The notes under the pieces were generated by a model that saw nothing but the letters and a program-made list of their open reading frames with translations, had not been told where the DNA came from and did no database searches. From NCBI GenBank assembly GCA_907165065.1, contig OU015532.1, positions 35,010,339 through 35,074,338 on the forward strand: DNA of 64,000 nucleotides, read 5' to 3'. The position numbers and the translations under genes were made by a program. This DNA is from Caprimulgus europaeus. Taxonomy: Eukaryota > Chordata > Aves > Caprimulgiformes > Caprimulgidae. This document shows positions 36,420-49,917 of this stretch, piece after piece; position 1 is the stretch's first letter, and the number at the start of each line of letters is the position of its first letter.

Positions 36420-39400
36420 ATTAGCCCTTCTCTAGTGAGGTGTTGGACTGTTACTTACAGAGGTCCTTTCCAGCCTGTAATTCCATTCACTCTAAACCTG
36501 TTTTATTAAAACCAAAAAAAACCCCAAAACCCCATCAAACCCAACAAACCAGAAACCAAACAAAACCCTAAACAAACCCACCAAAACTAAATGGACTAAA
36601 ACAAATTAAATTTCTAAACATGGAAATATCAGAGCTGCTAGATGAGAAAGATTGCATTTAAAACACTTATTAAATTTAAAATGTTTAAATTTGTTAAATT
36701 TCTGATAGTCAAACTGGATCTCAAGGAAGTTGTGTGAGGTTGAAGTTGTGTGAGGTTTTTTTCTTTTGCTTTGTTTTTGGTCATCTTTGAGAATTGGCTA
36801 TTTATAACTTAGATAACAACAACTCATCACTGCTCATCGCATGAGTGTCTGCATCTCATTGGGCATGCAGGCTTCTTGTCATGCTAGAAAAGAAATGTTG
36901 AAGGAAATGGATGAAATTCTCTTTAAGAGAAGTGAAGATCAAGGTTAAATGTCTCTGGCCCCATGTATATTTAAAAACTAAGGGAAAAAGAAAATTAGTT
37001 TACCAGGAAAAAAGTTTTAGTATACTAGAATTTGTGTGAGAGAGGACTCCAGAAAACAAGGTACTGCTGAGACTTGGTCTACAATTTCATTATAGATAAC
37101 AACTCCATAAAACTAATTTCTATTAGTGTCTTCAGGCTACAAAAGCAATTCCAGACCTCCACTAGAATGATCTTCCTTCAGTAAGTACACTGTAATGCTG
37201 AGTCATCTTAACAGTGAGTCATTGTCTTGTTTGCAGACTATATAGACTCCGCTAATTCCTTCTGCTGAGTCTGACTGCACCTAAATGATAAACTCTTTCA
37301 TCTGCTCCTAAAGATTCTGAAACACACTAATATTCCCACTTTTTAGAAACTCTATTTAACTTGTTCATCCTATGTAGCAAATAGGCAGTTTGTTAAATGT
37401 TGGAGCACAAATGAAAAGGGTTCGTTGGAAATTCAAGGGAATAATGTAAAACATCAGTGTTGCATGCTGCACACAGTCCTTACTTAAGACATTATCACTG
37501 TTTGTATTTTGGGGTTTCGGTGTTTAATGATCAATAAAAATAATGTATTTGAGTAATTCTAATTTTAAGTAAGTTTTTATGAATGTTGTCTGAAGGCATA
37601 ATTTTATTCTTTAGAAATCCATGCATTACAATAGATACTATGTATGTGCCTCTGTGCAATGATGAACACCTTAATGTAGTAGGAAGAATAAATACAGTTT
37701 CAGCTACAAATAAGTAATTTAATGTAATCCACTGATAAGAACAAGCTAAGTGGCAAATCTCAATTTTATTCTAAATCTTGATGCTTACAAATTCATTTTT
37801 TTAGTATTTTATTATTTTAAAATCTCTGAAATATGTATGTTCAAAGATTAACACCAGAACCAGATGATGAAAAATGTCTTAAATATCTTTATCTTATACG
37901 TTTTTTGATTTTTACCCCCCAAACAGATGATCTTTTGATGCCAATTTTTAAAAGTTCATGAACGACAGGATGTAGTAATGAGTACTTAATTGTATTGTTT
38001 ATGTTTTGCAACTTATTACACTGAAGTTTAAAAAGCAGAAATGTTTTTACTAATGAGTTTGAAAACTGGGAATTTCAGAGAGAAATGGAAGCAGAAGGCA
38101 GCAGCGGAAAAAGAAAATGCATTTGTTTACCATTAATTAGCTAATTCTGTCTATCTTCTGCTTGAGTATACATCTTAGAATGGTTTATAAAAATTTCTCA
38201 AATTCCCATTCTGTCCTGTTAAAACCACTGGTGATTGTTATGCAAAGCTGGATAAAGGCAAACGCTGTAGCTGCTGATTAGTCTGAAATAGAAAAGCTGC
38301 CCATTTTAGGAGTAGTAAGTAGGGAGGGAAGTGTCACCTAGAAGCAAGCCATATAATTTGCACACACTTGCACAGTCACACGAGTGAAAAACCTGCTTTT
38401 GAATTCCCATGGTAAAGGACACGTCATTTAATTCCTTTGGTGAAAATTACTTTGTCAGTCCCAGGTTTTATTTCAAGTACCAGGAGCTGTGCTGCTGTCA
38501 TAGTATTGCAGTTGCATCAGGGGACTGGAAAAAGCAGTGCTGCTTTTAGAACATAATGGTTCAAGTGATCTCCGAGTTGAGTACAGGCGGCTGTTATGTA
38601 TCTGCTTTGACAATAATAATTCACACCCGTGTAACTTCATAGCTGGACGGCACACTGGTGTATCATATCGCTCTGGCTTTATCAGCTTCCACCCCCTTAA
38701 AAACTTCTAAGGCAGTGATTTTGGTGAACAGCTACATAGCTATGTAAAAATAAGTTGTTCTCCATGGTGGTCTGCAAGTGGTGTTTTTCTTGGTTAGTGG
38801 ACACGTTTTGGAAAATAAATGGTTTTCAGTTCTGTATATACCTTTAACACAGTTGAACACTAAAAATAATCTGGTTTGACTCACTTATATCAGCTTTAGT
38901 ATCACATGTTAAGAGGTGAATAAGGGCTTGGCACTTCATAAGTAAGTGTGTCTGTGGCACCGCGTTACGTAACAATTTGTGAAAGAGCTTTTGGAATAAC
39001 TAGGATAACTAAACAGTAGGGCTGTTCTGTGTCACTTTCAGACTGTTCTTATTCTTGGAATATGTCTTTTGAGGAGCAAGTTCTTATGAAATATTTGAAC
39101 CTTCACTTGAAAAATGCTGCTTGCATCTTTAGTTGTACTGAGATGTTTCTAAATTAGAGACCTTCAAAGTTAAGATCGTGCATTCAGAGGACTTGTGCTG
39201 AGGGCTTAATGTGCTAACAGAATAAATTTGTTTGTATTTAGGTTACTGTTTGCAAAATCACAGTAACAGGTGTTTACTGTAAACATTAAACATACTTTGC
39301 TGAGTAAAGCTGAGTAACAGCGCACTTACCATTTTTTATGGCACCTTCACAAGCCACTGCTAAATCACCAGGACATAGTACTTATAAAAGCCCTGGAGAC

Positions 39401-39611
39401 AGGGCTCTGGTACGGTCTTGAATATAAATCTGTGCATAAACATCTGTCTACACCAACATCAAAAGAATCTCTGCATATGTACATGATAACAGTTATAAGA
39501 GTATAACCTGTGCATTTTTAACACATTCTGTATTCCAGGATTTCTTAGCGCTATAGTGTGTATGTAACTTCCTAATATTTACTTTTTTTCTCCTACCTTG
39601 TTTTGTGACAG
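36420..39611. other. End of RYR3 intron 1, mostly unique
   Basis: Contains the A/C-rich tract listed separately and otherwise AT-rich sequence with no transposon recognised. It ends in the exon 2 acceptor (TTTTGTGACAG). Confidence 0.6.
36510..36610. repeat. A/C-rich low-complexity tract
   Basis: Almost free of G and T: a run of AAACCC, AAACC and AACAAA words such as ACCAAACAAAACCCTAAACA. It has no fixed period, so it is low complexity rather than a microsatellite. Confidence 0.8.
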
Positions 39612-39731
39612 GATGACGAAGTAGTACTTCAGTGTGTTGCCAGTATTCACAAAGAACAAAGGAAGTTTTGCTTGGCAGCTGAGGGACTTGGGAATCGCCT
39701 GTGCTTTTTGGAACCAACATCAGAGGCTAAA
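39612..39731 (+). CDS. RYR3: RYR3 exon 2 (about residues 18-57)
   Basis: This 120-nt exon, phase 0 at both ends, encodes 40 residues beginning DDEVVLQC and ending FLEPTSEAK. It covers the first strands of the N-terminal beta-trefoil (NTD-A), including the [20 protein letters not shown] core. In the assembled tetramer NTD-A lines the cytosolic vestibule, contacts neighbouring subunits and affects gating. The acceptor is a pyrimidine-rich tract ending GTGACAG and the donor is AAA|GTAAGA. The PTSEAK end is typical of RYR3; RYR2 has STSNSK there as I recall it. The first residue, D, is as in RYR2; mammalian RYR3 has E. There is no in-frame ATG here, so exon 1 must supply the start. Recognised from family knowledge; no alignment was run. 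Confidence 0.97.
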
Positions 39732-42169
39732 GTAAGAAGCTGATACTCTCAGCTGGTGTAACTGATCAGTGAATGTTAACCTACTTATTATCCACGAACA
39801 CATTTCGTTACAGTTTCTTTAATGCAATGCTAGATGCACCTTTTATAAGCTTGAACTATCCTTGAACTACCTAAAATAATTCCTGTAACTGAAATACTTA
39901 ATATTTTCAAGATTAAATCTCCAGACTGTTATTAAGATTTAGGTTCTAAAAAACTAAAACTAAAAAACTTATTCCTATTACTAATGTAGGTTCAAATGTC
40001 TTGATATACTGGATTGATAATTTTATAAGCATTGTCACCTGTAAATTACTGGTGTTGTGCTGCTTCTGTGTTGACTAATGAGAAAGTTGAGAGTACAAAA
40101 TTATTAAGTAATTGAAAAGTTTTAAAGATAACAAGTGGCAAATGGAAAAAAGAAGCTAGAGAGCTGTGAAGAAAAAATTAAAAGAAAATAGAGTAGTAAG
40201 AGGAGCTTGAAAGGAGAAAGGAGAGAAGAGATGAAACTTTAGACCTATACTAAAACAGAATGTTAAGAGTAAAGGCAAACAGAGAAGGACCCCCTCCCTC
40301 TCTTCTTTATTCTCTCTGCATTTTCTTTTTCTTTGTTTTGTGTCTTTATTTCTTTTCTCTTTTTCCTGATAATTTATTTCTTCTAATTTTTTTTTAGTGA
40401 GGTCTTTGTATGTTTTGTCTTGAAATGTTGCCATGTGTTCTTATTTTCAGTCTAGATATTATGACCATGTTCCACCCACGGTGTTTATTTATGCAGTATG
40501 AGAGATCCTTATTCATTTCTAAGGTGAAAAATTATGCTGCTTCTAAATTGCATTTCTTTGCATTCCAAGAATTCAGTCAGATAATTAACCTCTGGTGTAC
40601 TTACGAATCACCAATAATCTTTTCACATGCTTAAGTAAAAGCAGTTTTCACATATGTATTTTCAATATTGTCTGAAAATCTTCAACAGTGATTGGGAATT
40701 TTTTATGGACCAGCAGCCCAGCTGCAGCGTGGACTGTCTATCACTGATGATGACCATCTCAGTCTGTAAGGCAGCATGTTGCTCACAGTATTTTTAGAAA
40801 AGGAGGAATGGTATGTGTTACTGTAGAATGCCATAGATCTACCTTACATTTCATAAGTGTCTTACTAGCAGATAATAGTACAGAAGCTTCTGGAGTTTGT
40901 TTAAAATTAAGAGGTTCAGAAAACTTGTACACAACTGCTTTAAAAGAGCTTCCTGGGAGCTTTCTGAACTGGTGGTCTTGACTGAGAATTGTGAAGAATT
41001 TTGGAAAAATGCATGTAAATACATCTGTTTGAAAAATAAGAAGTGTAAAGGTTGATCTGGATGGTTAGAGAGTACAATACTTACCAGTAGCCCTTAGGGG
41101 TGATGCTTACTTTCATTTACATTTGGACAAAATTTTGGTTATAAAATAAGAAAGAGAAAACCAAAATGGCACACATCCCATGGACTGAAAAAATGGAATA
41201 AAGGGGTTTCTAATAAAATCTTACAGGGTTTTTTTGCCAATTAAGATGTCATTTAAATTAACAGATTCCATTTTTTCAAAATATTGGGGAATTGGCAATT
41301 GATGAAGTCATGCCACACACAGAATGATCTGCGCTGCCTTGTATATGAATAGAAAGTAGTGGTATATGTCAGTGGTACCAGTGTAAAGTCTAAACTGAGC
41401 ATGTAAATATGCTTGCAAAATGGGAAACTATTCTTGTCTTCTCTAAGGGATGTGCAGGTCATGGTGGGTGTTACACAGCTGTAAGTTCCCTAAGTGATGA
41501 TGTGCTCGAAGGATCTATCATAGCCTTTAGAAGTATCATCAAAAGAGACTTGGTAGGAGATGGGACTTTACACCATCTCTGCAAATTTTGGGCAATGCTA
41601 CTGGAACACACAGTACGATCATGGCATTCAAATTCATAAGAATGCTGATAAAATGGAGATTGCTCCAGGAAGAACTTTGAGAATCATAGTTGGAGGAGGA
41701 CACAGTCTGCTCAGTTTAAAAAAGGAAAGTATGGACACTGTCTATAACCTTCTAAAACGGGAATGTTGGTAACAGAAGTCCTTTTGTTTTAGCAGAAGAC
41801 TGTCCTCCCTGTTACAATGGCACTGTTTACCCAAAATGGATTCCTTAGCCCTGGAAATTACTTTATATAGCTAGATTTCTTCTGTATATTAAGAAGAAAT
41901 TGCATTAAAGAAGATTCAAGGCATGTTGATCAACATAAGTCCAGAGCAGAGTATCACAGTGATAACTTCTACTACCTTCTTTTTGCCAGTTGAACACTTT
42001 ATCAAAGCCAAAATTTATTTGCTTCTTCACTCATTAAACTTTGGCTAAATATTGTTAAATCAAGAAAATAAATGCTTTTCCATTCAAGTAATTCTGGAAA
42101 ACATAACAAGATAGGAAAAAACCTCAGTGTATCTGTTAATTCCAGCATGAAGAGGTGTAACTTCATGAT

Positions 42170-42400
42170 TCATCCCTACACAACCGGGCAACATCCCTGT
42201 ACTCTTTCCAGGATACCTGTCCCTGCTTCCACTGCCTGTGTAGTTCTACCTTGCCTTTTAGTTTGACCAGCAGGTCTTCACTCAGCCTTGCTGGTCTCTT
42301 GCCTTCCTTGCCTGGTTTCTTACACCTGGGGATTGAGAGCTCTTGTGCTCTGTGGAAAACATCCTTGAAGATCTGCCAGCTCTGTTCTGCGCCCGCTTAT
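42170..42400 (-). mobile_element. CR1 LINE 5'-region fragment
   Basis: Plus-strand text such as GACCAGCAGGTCTTCACTCA, TTACACCTGGGGATTGAGAG and ATCCTTGAAGATCTGCCAGC resembles, from memory, the 5' UTR/ORF1 part of avian CR1 in reverse. Most CR1 copies are 5'-truncated, so this part is uncommon. Its borders are uncertain. Confidence 0.6.
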
Positions 42401-42981
42401 ATCAGTGTTTTTTACACTGCAGACCAGAAGCTGTGGGCAGAGGGTTGGTTAGTAAGCATATCACTGGCAAGAATTTACTGTTGTGATAGTGCCTGGAGGA
42501 ATCCAGAAGACTGAATTGCCTGCAAAGTGTAATGTGGGAGCTGGGTTTTCCTATTAGCTATTTTACGGGCTTCCATTTCCCCCCATACAGCTCAGCACAA
42601 ACTTGGCACAATTATATATAAAATGGTTAAAACTGCCCTACAGCTATTTTCACAGCTATTATTTTTATAATAAAAATAATTATTGCGTATTGAAATAATA
42701 GTAAGCTAACAAAATAGACATAAAATTGATGAGAAACAAGTTAAACTTCAGCAAAAAACTTATCTCAGTACTCTATCCACTGCCACCTTGTACTTGCCTG
42801 ACTGTGTCTGTTTGATGTAGAAAATATTTCTTTGAAATCATCTGATAGGAAGCTCCTTTCATCAGAACGTGCTTGTAAGGATGTTTCAGCCAGCATTAAC
42901 TGTGTACCTTGAGTCAATCTCTGATCTGCCCTGGGGCTGTATGTAGAAGCCTGTATTAGAAACTTCACTGCAGGTTACTCT

Positions 42982-43447
42982 TCACAGAATCACAGAATGG
43001 CTGAGGTTGGAAGGGAACTCTGGAGGTCATCTTGTCCAACCCACCTGCTTAAGCAGGGCCACCTAGGACAGGTCATCCAGGACCACATCCAGCTGGCTTT
43101 TTAGTATCTCCAAGGATGGTGACTCTACAACTTCTCTGGGCAACCTGCTCAGGCACCCTCACCATGAAAAAGTGTTTCCTGATGTTCAGACAGACCCCTC
43201 TGTGTTACAGCTTGTGCCCATTGGCTCTGGTCCTGCCACTGGCCACCACTGAGAAGAGCCTGGCTCCATCCTCTTTCCACCATAATTTTGGGCATTTTGA
43301 TCATCTCATCTCTTCCTCATATGATACTCCAGTCCCCTAATCATCTCAGTGGCCCTTTGCTGGGCTCTCTCCAGTAGCTTCCTACCACTTTTGTACTGGG
43401 GAGCCCAGATCTGGGCACAGTTCTCCAGGTGCAGCCTCACCAGGGGT
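42982..43447 (-). mobile_element. CR1 LINE 3' fragment
   Basis: The left edge TCACAGAATCACAGAATGGC is the reversed 3' terminus. Then come the 3' UTR and ORF2 end (AAAAAGTGTTTCCTGATGTT, TGTGCCCATTGGCTCTGGTC). It ends near CAGCCTCACCAGGGG. The sequence type is shared with 60209-60620, indicating the same subfamily. Antisense to RYR3. Confidence 0.88.
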
Positions 43448-45597
43448 TATTCCTGTGACCTTATTTTTTGTCTTGCTGCATTTTGCTGTCTGTTTGAAGA
43501 AACTATGAGTGAAAATTAGATCTGTGTGTGTTACTGACAGGCTTAGGATGGGTGGCTCTCCTTCACTACTGCTGATAAGGTGTGCACATACCTTTCCAGT
43601 GTTAATAAGTAATACCAAATTGTGAAAACTTTGTTTTGTCAGTAAATCACAATGTACCTTACAGGAAAAAAAATTTCCCTACTGTCTCCCTTTTAAATGG
43701 AAAACTAAAGCAGATAGCTGTATCTGTGGTGAATCAAAAGGTTATGATAATGGTGACTTGCTGTTCTGTTCTGTACTTTACTTTCTATAAAGTATATTGA
43801 ACTCTTTGAGAGAGAAATCCTACATACTTACAGCTTTTTTTAAAAAAATTTATTGCAAAACATGGCCCCTTTTCATCATTGTAATTCTTCATTGTTACTC
43901 TAACTGCTTGTGTTGCTCCTCTCTGTGTAGCTTGTATTTGTTTCCTCATGTTACTTCTCCTGTCAGCTGTGACCTATTCATATACTACTTGCTCTCTACT
44001 CTTCCCCCAGAAATGAATTTAGATGAAAATAATTTGACCTGGACTCCAATTAATTTCTGTTAGAAAATAGAGTTATTTTAAGACTCAAGTTTTCTGCAGC
44101 TCTTATTTCACATTTCCAGCTCAGTAGCTAGTTTTATGTATCTTAACCCTTCATTCAGAAAAATGAGATACAGTCAGTGTTATAAATCTGTTGATGGAAA
44201 ACTGGAAATTACATGTTTGGAAATAATCTCAGAAATAAACATGTTATTCTTATCAAAAGAGCAGATGTCAGGGGTAGAACTGTCAATTGTTTCTTCAGAT
44301 TTACTTAGCAAATTTGTGTAGGTTTCCTATATCAAATTTGTCTTTTTGTTTATCTTCCTGGATATATGGACAAGACTGCACAGAGGTGTGCTGGAAGAGC
44401 TCCCCAAAACTCTCATGGACTTTGAAGAAGTATTTATTCTAAATTCTTGCTTTCTTTTATCATGTATCTCACCAGTCTACTTACTGTGCTACACAAAATC
44501 ACTTACTGGAATGCTTGCTCGGCATATCTTTAAATGCCTGTAAAATAAAATACTTTATTCTCCTTTGAGAATTGAATTTTTTCCTTTATTGATGATTCTC
44601 AAAAATTATGTGGTCTTACCTCTCTATGTTCATTCCAACTTCCCATAGTCAGAAGGGAAATAAATACCTATGCCTGTTATTACTTTACAGCAGATTTCTA
44701 AAACCTTCTCTTACTACTTGTACAGATTTTGGTTTTCATTTCAGTATAAAGATTCCTGACATGAGTATTTCCCCATCTTCTACCTTTAGCTTTTAGCTCT
44801 CAGTATTCTTGTTTCACTGAACATCCCTTATTGACACTTTTTTGACACTTTTTTTTTTTTTTGGAGGGATTCCATTACAATATAACATTGCTCAGAGTTG
44901 GGAAGAAAAACCATAAGATTAGCAGATGGTTGAGATTTTATTTAACTCTTTTTACCTGTGTAATTAATAAGAGTCTAAAATGGTCTGCCACACAGAGATT
45001 GTTGAATATCCACATAAATTACCTGCCACTGGTATTTCTCAGGTCAGTGGAATTTAAAAAAGATTTTATGAGGTATATGAGAGCATGTGTTGGCTTATTG
45101 TTTAACACTGCAAGTTTGAAAAAGGGGCTATAGCTGCTCTAAGTCATGGGTGGAAAAGTCATTCATTTCATAGTTTTCAGTGTTAATATTCTTTAATACA
45201 GCTGAATACTCCCTAGGCTATGAAAAAGAATAAGAAGTGAAAAACTAATTGTATTAGCCAAAGATGCACACTTTATACAAACTGTGACTAGGAGTACATT
45301 GTTTTAGAATGTGCCTTTCATTTATACCACACTAAAGTAAGGGCTGCAGCAATTTTCAAATCAAGGTGCAGCCTGTGTAGCACAAGAGCAGTGGCTGGTG
45401 AGAGAGATGGATAGGAGTTCTTTTGTTCAATTGGTAGGTGTTGGATCATACTGATTATGCCATATTCAGGTTTTTTTACCACCTTAAATGTCAGCATTAT
45501 CAAGAATTTTGTTCCCTCTTGTCACACTGATTTAAGAAAGAAAAAGTAGTGTATATCCACTTGAAAGATCATTCCTGGCCATGATCTATATCATATA

Positions 45598-45955
45598 TCA
45601 CAGCATACTGTCTTGTTGAGGTTGGAAAGGACCTGTGGAGACCATCAAGTCTAGCCCCTCTGCTCAGACTAGGTTCAGCCAGAGCAGATTGCTCAGTACA
45701 CTCTCCAGTCCAGGTTTGAATATCTCCAAGGATGGAGACTCCACATCCTCTTTGGGCAACCTGTTCCAGTGTTTACCTCACTCACAGTGAAAAAGAGGTT
45801 TTTTTCCTCATGTTTAAATGGAAGTTCCTATATTTCAATTCATGTCAATTTCCTGTTATCTTTTATCTGTGTTCTACTGCATTGAGTCTGGCTCTGTCTT
45901 CTTTGTACTTTCCTGTCACATATTTATATACATTGATGATTCCCCTTGAGACTTT
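45598..45955 (-). mobile_element. CR1 LINE 3' fragment, diverged
   Basis: GAGGTTGGAAAGGACCTGTG and CTCCAAGGATGGAGACTCCA mark the reversed 3' UTR. The ORF2 part is heavily altered and fades near 45950. Antisense to RYR3, older than its neighbours. Confidence 0.8.
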
Positions 45956-46542
45956 TTTTTTTCTTTGGCACGTCTTTCCTTGGACACATCAATGCCAATA
46001 AATTGAAAATAAGTCTGCTATTCTTGAAGTGAATGTAAATTTCATGTTTCAAAACCAGCAGACATACTAATCCAACAATTGAGATCTCCTGAAATAGTTC
46101 ATATTCTTTATCATAAGATTCTGAATCTTGCCATTTAGTGACAGCTGTAAATATGTTCAGAGTGTCAACCTTATATGTCAAATAAGATCATACACATTCT
46201 CCTCTGTTTTGTCAATGACGTTAACAAATACAATGTTCATGGTGTAATTCTAAAAGACAGGAAAGCAATAATACACAGAGAAAGAAAAAATCACTTTGAA
46301 CCTGAAGATGCTTAGTTTTACTGAGAGGAATACAGCTCTAGGAAAAATTACTGCACTGACAAGTTATGAAGAATGGAGTTGTATTATATTCATAAAAGGA
46401 AATAGCATGCATCTCAAAAACAAATGAGTAAACATTAAGTATGGATTTCAAAATTAAAATTAATGTGTGTTCATGCACACTTTTCATCCTGTTTCACCTG
46501 CTCTGCTGATCTGTTCTTACACTGTTTAATTTATTTTTACAG

Positions 46543-46650
46543 TATGTTCCCCCGGACCTTTGCATTTGTAATTTTGTCCTTGAACAGTCCCTATCTGTCA
46601 GAGCCCTTCAAGAAATGCTGGCCAGCACAGGGGATAATGCTAGTGAAGGG
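46543..46650 (+). CDS. RYR3: RYR3 exon 3 (about residues 58-93)
   Basis: This 108-nt, 36-codon exon is phase 0 at both ends. It encodes [20 protein letters not shown] followed by [16 protein letters not shown]. The central part ([14 protein letters not shown]) includes the helix of NTD-A and is nearly invariant among RYRs. The last eight residues (TGDNASEG) lie in a variable acidic loop and differ from the mammalian versions I recall. The acceptor TTTATTTTTACAG is strong and the donor is GGG|GTAAGT. Loss of the equivalent exon in human RYR2 is known from arrhythmia and cardiomyopathy families and keeps the reading frame. The same symmetric-exon property holds here. It is one codon longer than RYR2 exon 3 as I recall it. 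Confidence 0.96.
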
Positions 46651-48425
46651 GTAAGTAAATTGACATCAAAGAATATTGAATTTCTGAATATGGATTGTTG
46701 TCATTTCTTTCCTTGCTCCAGGATTTTCTAGCCTCATGTCATAGCAGATTCTTCAGTTTTCCTGTTTTCCTGGGACATTATTGCTCCACTGCTGTAATCA
46801 TATTCATTTCTCTTTGGCATTGAGAAGCAGGTGCAGTTAGTCTTTAGAAAATACTAACAAAAAACCAGAAATGTCATCTTCAGAGATCATTTATTACCGC
46901 CAGTCCAGAACTGGGTACTGAAAAAGGAGTAAGAGGACCCTTGGGCTGAGTCTGGCTTTTATGAACCTGAGAAGAGTGTATGAGTGAGGTTTTGTCTGAA
47001 ACATGAATCATTGCCATAAAAGCACTTTTGTACTGTACTGCTATTTATTAATGGGGGAAGCAAAATAATTTTTTCATCATATAAATATTGTACCTCATTT
47101 AACTGAGCTAAGAGAATATTTCAGGTATTTGGACTTAATTTGATGTATCATTCCATGAAATTAACAGCTAGACACCAAGTCCCATCAATGAAACAAAGCC
47201 ACAAATTTAAATCTGTTTTAGTTCAGATATACTAAATTTTTCTTTGTAGTTGTGTAACTAAATTATTTCAGTATAACTTCAAGTTATTTAATCTGTGGTA
47301 ACAAGCAAGAACTGTTGGGTAGAAATAGTTATTTCAAAATTCCCTTCTTTGGGGTTCTTAATCTTTTACTATATGAGCACAAGCATACTTACTGGAATGC
47401 ATACACTACAGTGTAGAGTTACTTTGTAGTAAAGTGAAATGTTGTAACTGTGCTTGCATTTCATATTACTAAAGTTTTGATTGAATTACCACTTCAACTC
47501 TAAGATATACTAAGAATGACTGAAAGAGAACTTCCACGCTGGAGCGATCAGGATGCCAACAAATCCCTGTGCACGTTATAATACATTATTTATTACTGAC
47601 AAAGTTAAGAACTCTATTCTCCATAGAACTTCTGAGCTATTTGTTTGGCAAATGGTGATGATGTTGTAGTAATAATTAAGCCTAATCCAACCCCCAGATA
47701 CAGATTTGCCTGTATTTTCAGTGATCTGTGTGAACAATGATAATTTTTCAACGATCAGCTGAACCTCAGTGCTAGTTGTTGAGATGAGATTTACCTCTCA
47801 TCTACACACTAATACTTCTGGAAGTTTTAGAAGTTGTGCTTGCCGTTGCATCTGTGAGTCGCTTGGAAGTAGGTAATTTCAGTAAACTGTCTAGTTTTAT
47901 ATACTTAGGTAGAGCTTGTGTTTCTCTGAAGGTAAATGAAAATGACCTATGGCCTCCACTCACTGTCTGTGTAAGCTTTAGGAATTTAAAATAAAATCTG
48001 ATGTCACCTCTGTTGTTTCCTTCTATTCAGCTGTAAACTGAAACATAATTTTAAATGACACTTCTTAATATATGGGGTGAAGTATTATTGTTGGTTATGA
48101 CAGATTCCATGATTGCTTTCTGGCACCATGAAAACCACAACATTTGTGTAAATAAAAATATTCTGCATTTCACTCTCACGTAAATTTGGTAGCAGTCACA
48201 TGTCTGTTCAAGTTGGCTACGCTCTTCAGTTTGTTGCGTGCAACCTCAGTGTATTGATGTTTACCATACCTCTCAGATTTTTTCTGCCTGATGATATCAG
48301 CTTGCTATTATCTCCTATGCTGCTGTGCTGCTGTGCCTTAATTGATTTCCCAGCACAGCCCAAAAGCCTGGATGGAAGACTTATCTTAATTTGATTGCTC
48401 TGACCCTAACTCTCCAATTTCAGCT

Positions 48426-48442
48426 GAATTGAATTGAATTGA
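48426..48442. repeat. Short GAATT tandem repeat
   Basis: About three and a half copies of GAATT in a row. Minor. Confidence 0.8.
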
Positions 48443-49904
48443 ACTTTTATTCTCTTACAAACAGAGCATGATAAAACTCTATGGCTTTGCTTATTTTGTG
48501 AGACTAAATGGCAACTAATTACCATGCAAATAGTCTGCAGAGCTAGATAGTCTGTCAGTTTTCATCTTTACCTTATGTAGAAACAGAAAATAATATTCTC
48601 TTTGAGTTGTAATTTTTCTTTTATTGTACTTACAGGGTTAAGACTCTGTCACATGAAGTAAAAGGAGAAATGGATGTATGGACTTGTATAAAAATACAAG
48701 TAATCCTAGTATTATCTAAAGAAATTTACTTAAAGATAACATTTCGCTACAATTTATTTTTTTTGGTGAAATTTATGCTGAATTTGTTTCATGATGAGAG
48801 ATTTCTTTTGATGTCTTTCTGGGATTCATATACTGTGGATGCAATTTCAGTATTTTCTTCCTTTTTTAGCACAGTCCTAGAAAATAAAATAGAATAATAT
48901 GTGGGATGAGGTGAATGTTATGATGTAAGTAAATATCCTAGAAGGGAAAATCAAAAGAGTGTTTTCTTTACCTGAGCTGGTTTTTTGGACATCATATCCA
49001 TCTATGCAGAATTGATACGTTCAATATGCATGTTATTTTTCAAAAGATGAAAATTGCTGTAGAACAAATTTTGATATTTTTTGCTCTTGAATTATAAATT
49101 GCCATTCATTCTGCAATCTCTGCACTGTTGTGCAACAACTCACCATTTTAAAACACTTTTCAATTTTATCTATTTGTAAATCAGATGCATCAAAGCACTA
49201 CTCAAGCATTTGTTACCCAACACTGAGTCTTGTTTTTCAAGGCTAATCAAAGTGTAATTTTATCTGTGACTGCTTGCTGAAACTTTTAATAGACTGTGTG
49301 CTCTAGGTAATAAAGAAGGAAAACAATTTTTTTTTTAAACATTTTTATTTTTCAAAAGCCTAAAAGTAAAGAGGGTTACATGTATGTCTTAATTGAAAAA
49401 AAATTAATTTGAAGTAAAATAATTTGCCAAAGCTTTGTATCATCACAAAGAAACTAACATTGATGATGGAACTTGATTTTTTTTTTTTTAATTAATTAAT
49501 GGCTGCAAGCATTCAAGGTGAGCTATAAAGTCTCTTATTTCTGAAGGAAGCAATTTGACTTTGCAAGATGGCTTCTCAATTATATAAAATTATAAAGATG
49601 CTTAGAATGCTTCTGGGTTAAAACTCCTCATGATTTCATACAAGTCAGTAAATGTTACATGACTCAGAACTAAGTTTTGTTTTTATCTGAATAACATGAC
49701 TGCAGAATTTAAATTTTAAAAAATGAGGAAAGGGTTGCCGTTTAAGAATGATTGATAAGAGCGAAACTTGACAGTGTTATGTTTTCACAATTCTATAATG
49801 CCATCTTCAGTACCTACCTTCTTAGAGAACATGTATTTTTTTTCTCTGTAAGCTTGTTTCTGTTGTACTTTATGTTTGGAAATCATATCAGTTCAATTAG
49901 GAGG

Positions 49905-49917
49905 TATATATATATAT
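49905..49917. repeat. Short TA microsatellite
   Basis: Six TA units; possibly polymorphic but short. Confidence 0.8.

Larger units (their letters stand above)
39732..46542. other. RYR3 intron 2
   Basis: Starts GTAAGA and ends TTTTTACAG. It holds three CR1 fragments, all antisense (listed separately), and AT-rich sequence otherwise. Open frames near 41409-41772 show no family match. Confidence 0.9.

Noticed and set aside
1-39611. RYR3 exon 1 or another gene's exons upstream
   Set aside because: I found no ATG-led segment encoding the expected acidic, Gly/Glu-rich start ending in FLRT, and no CpG-rich promoter-like island. The more GC-rich parts are LTR or CR1. Intron 1 is the simplest reading, but a very short exon could be missed by eye.
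41409-41772. Two overlapping frames in intron 2 as a possible extra exon or processed pseudogene
   Set aside because: No resemblance to RYR or another family that I recognise, and exon 2 to exon 3 already joins in phase without it.
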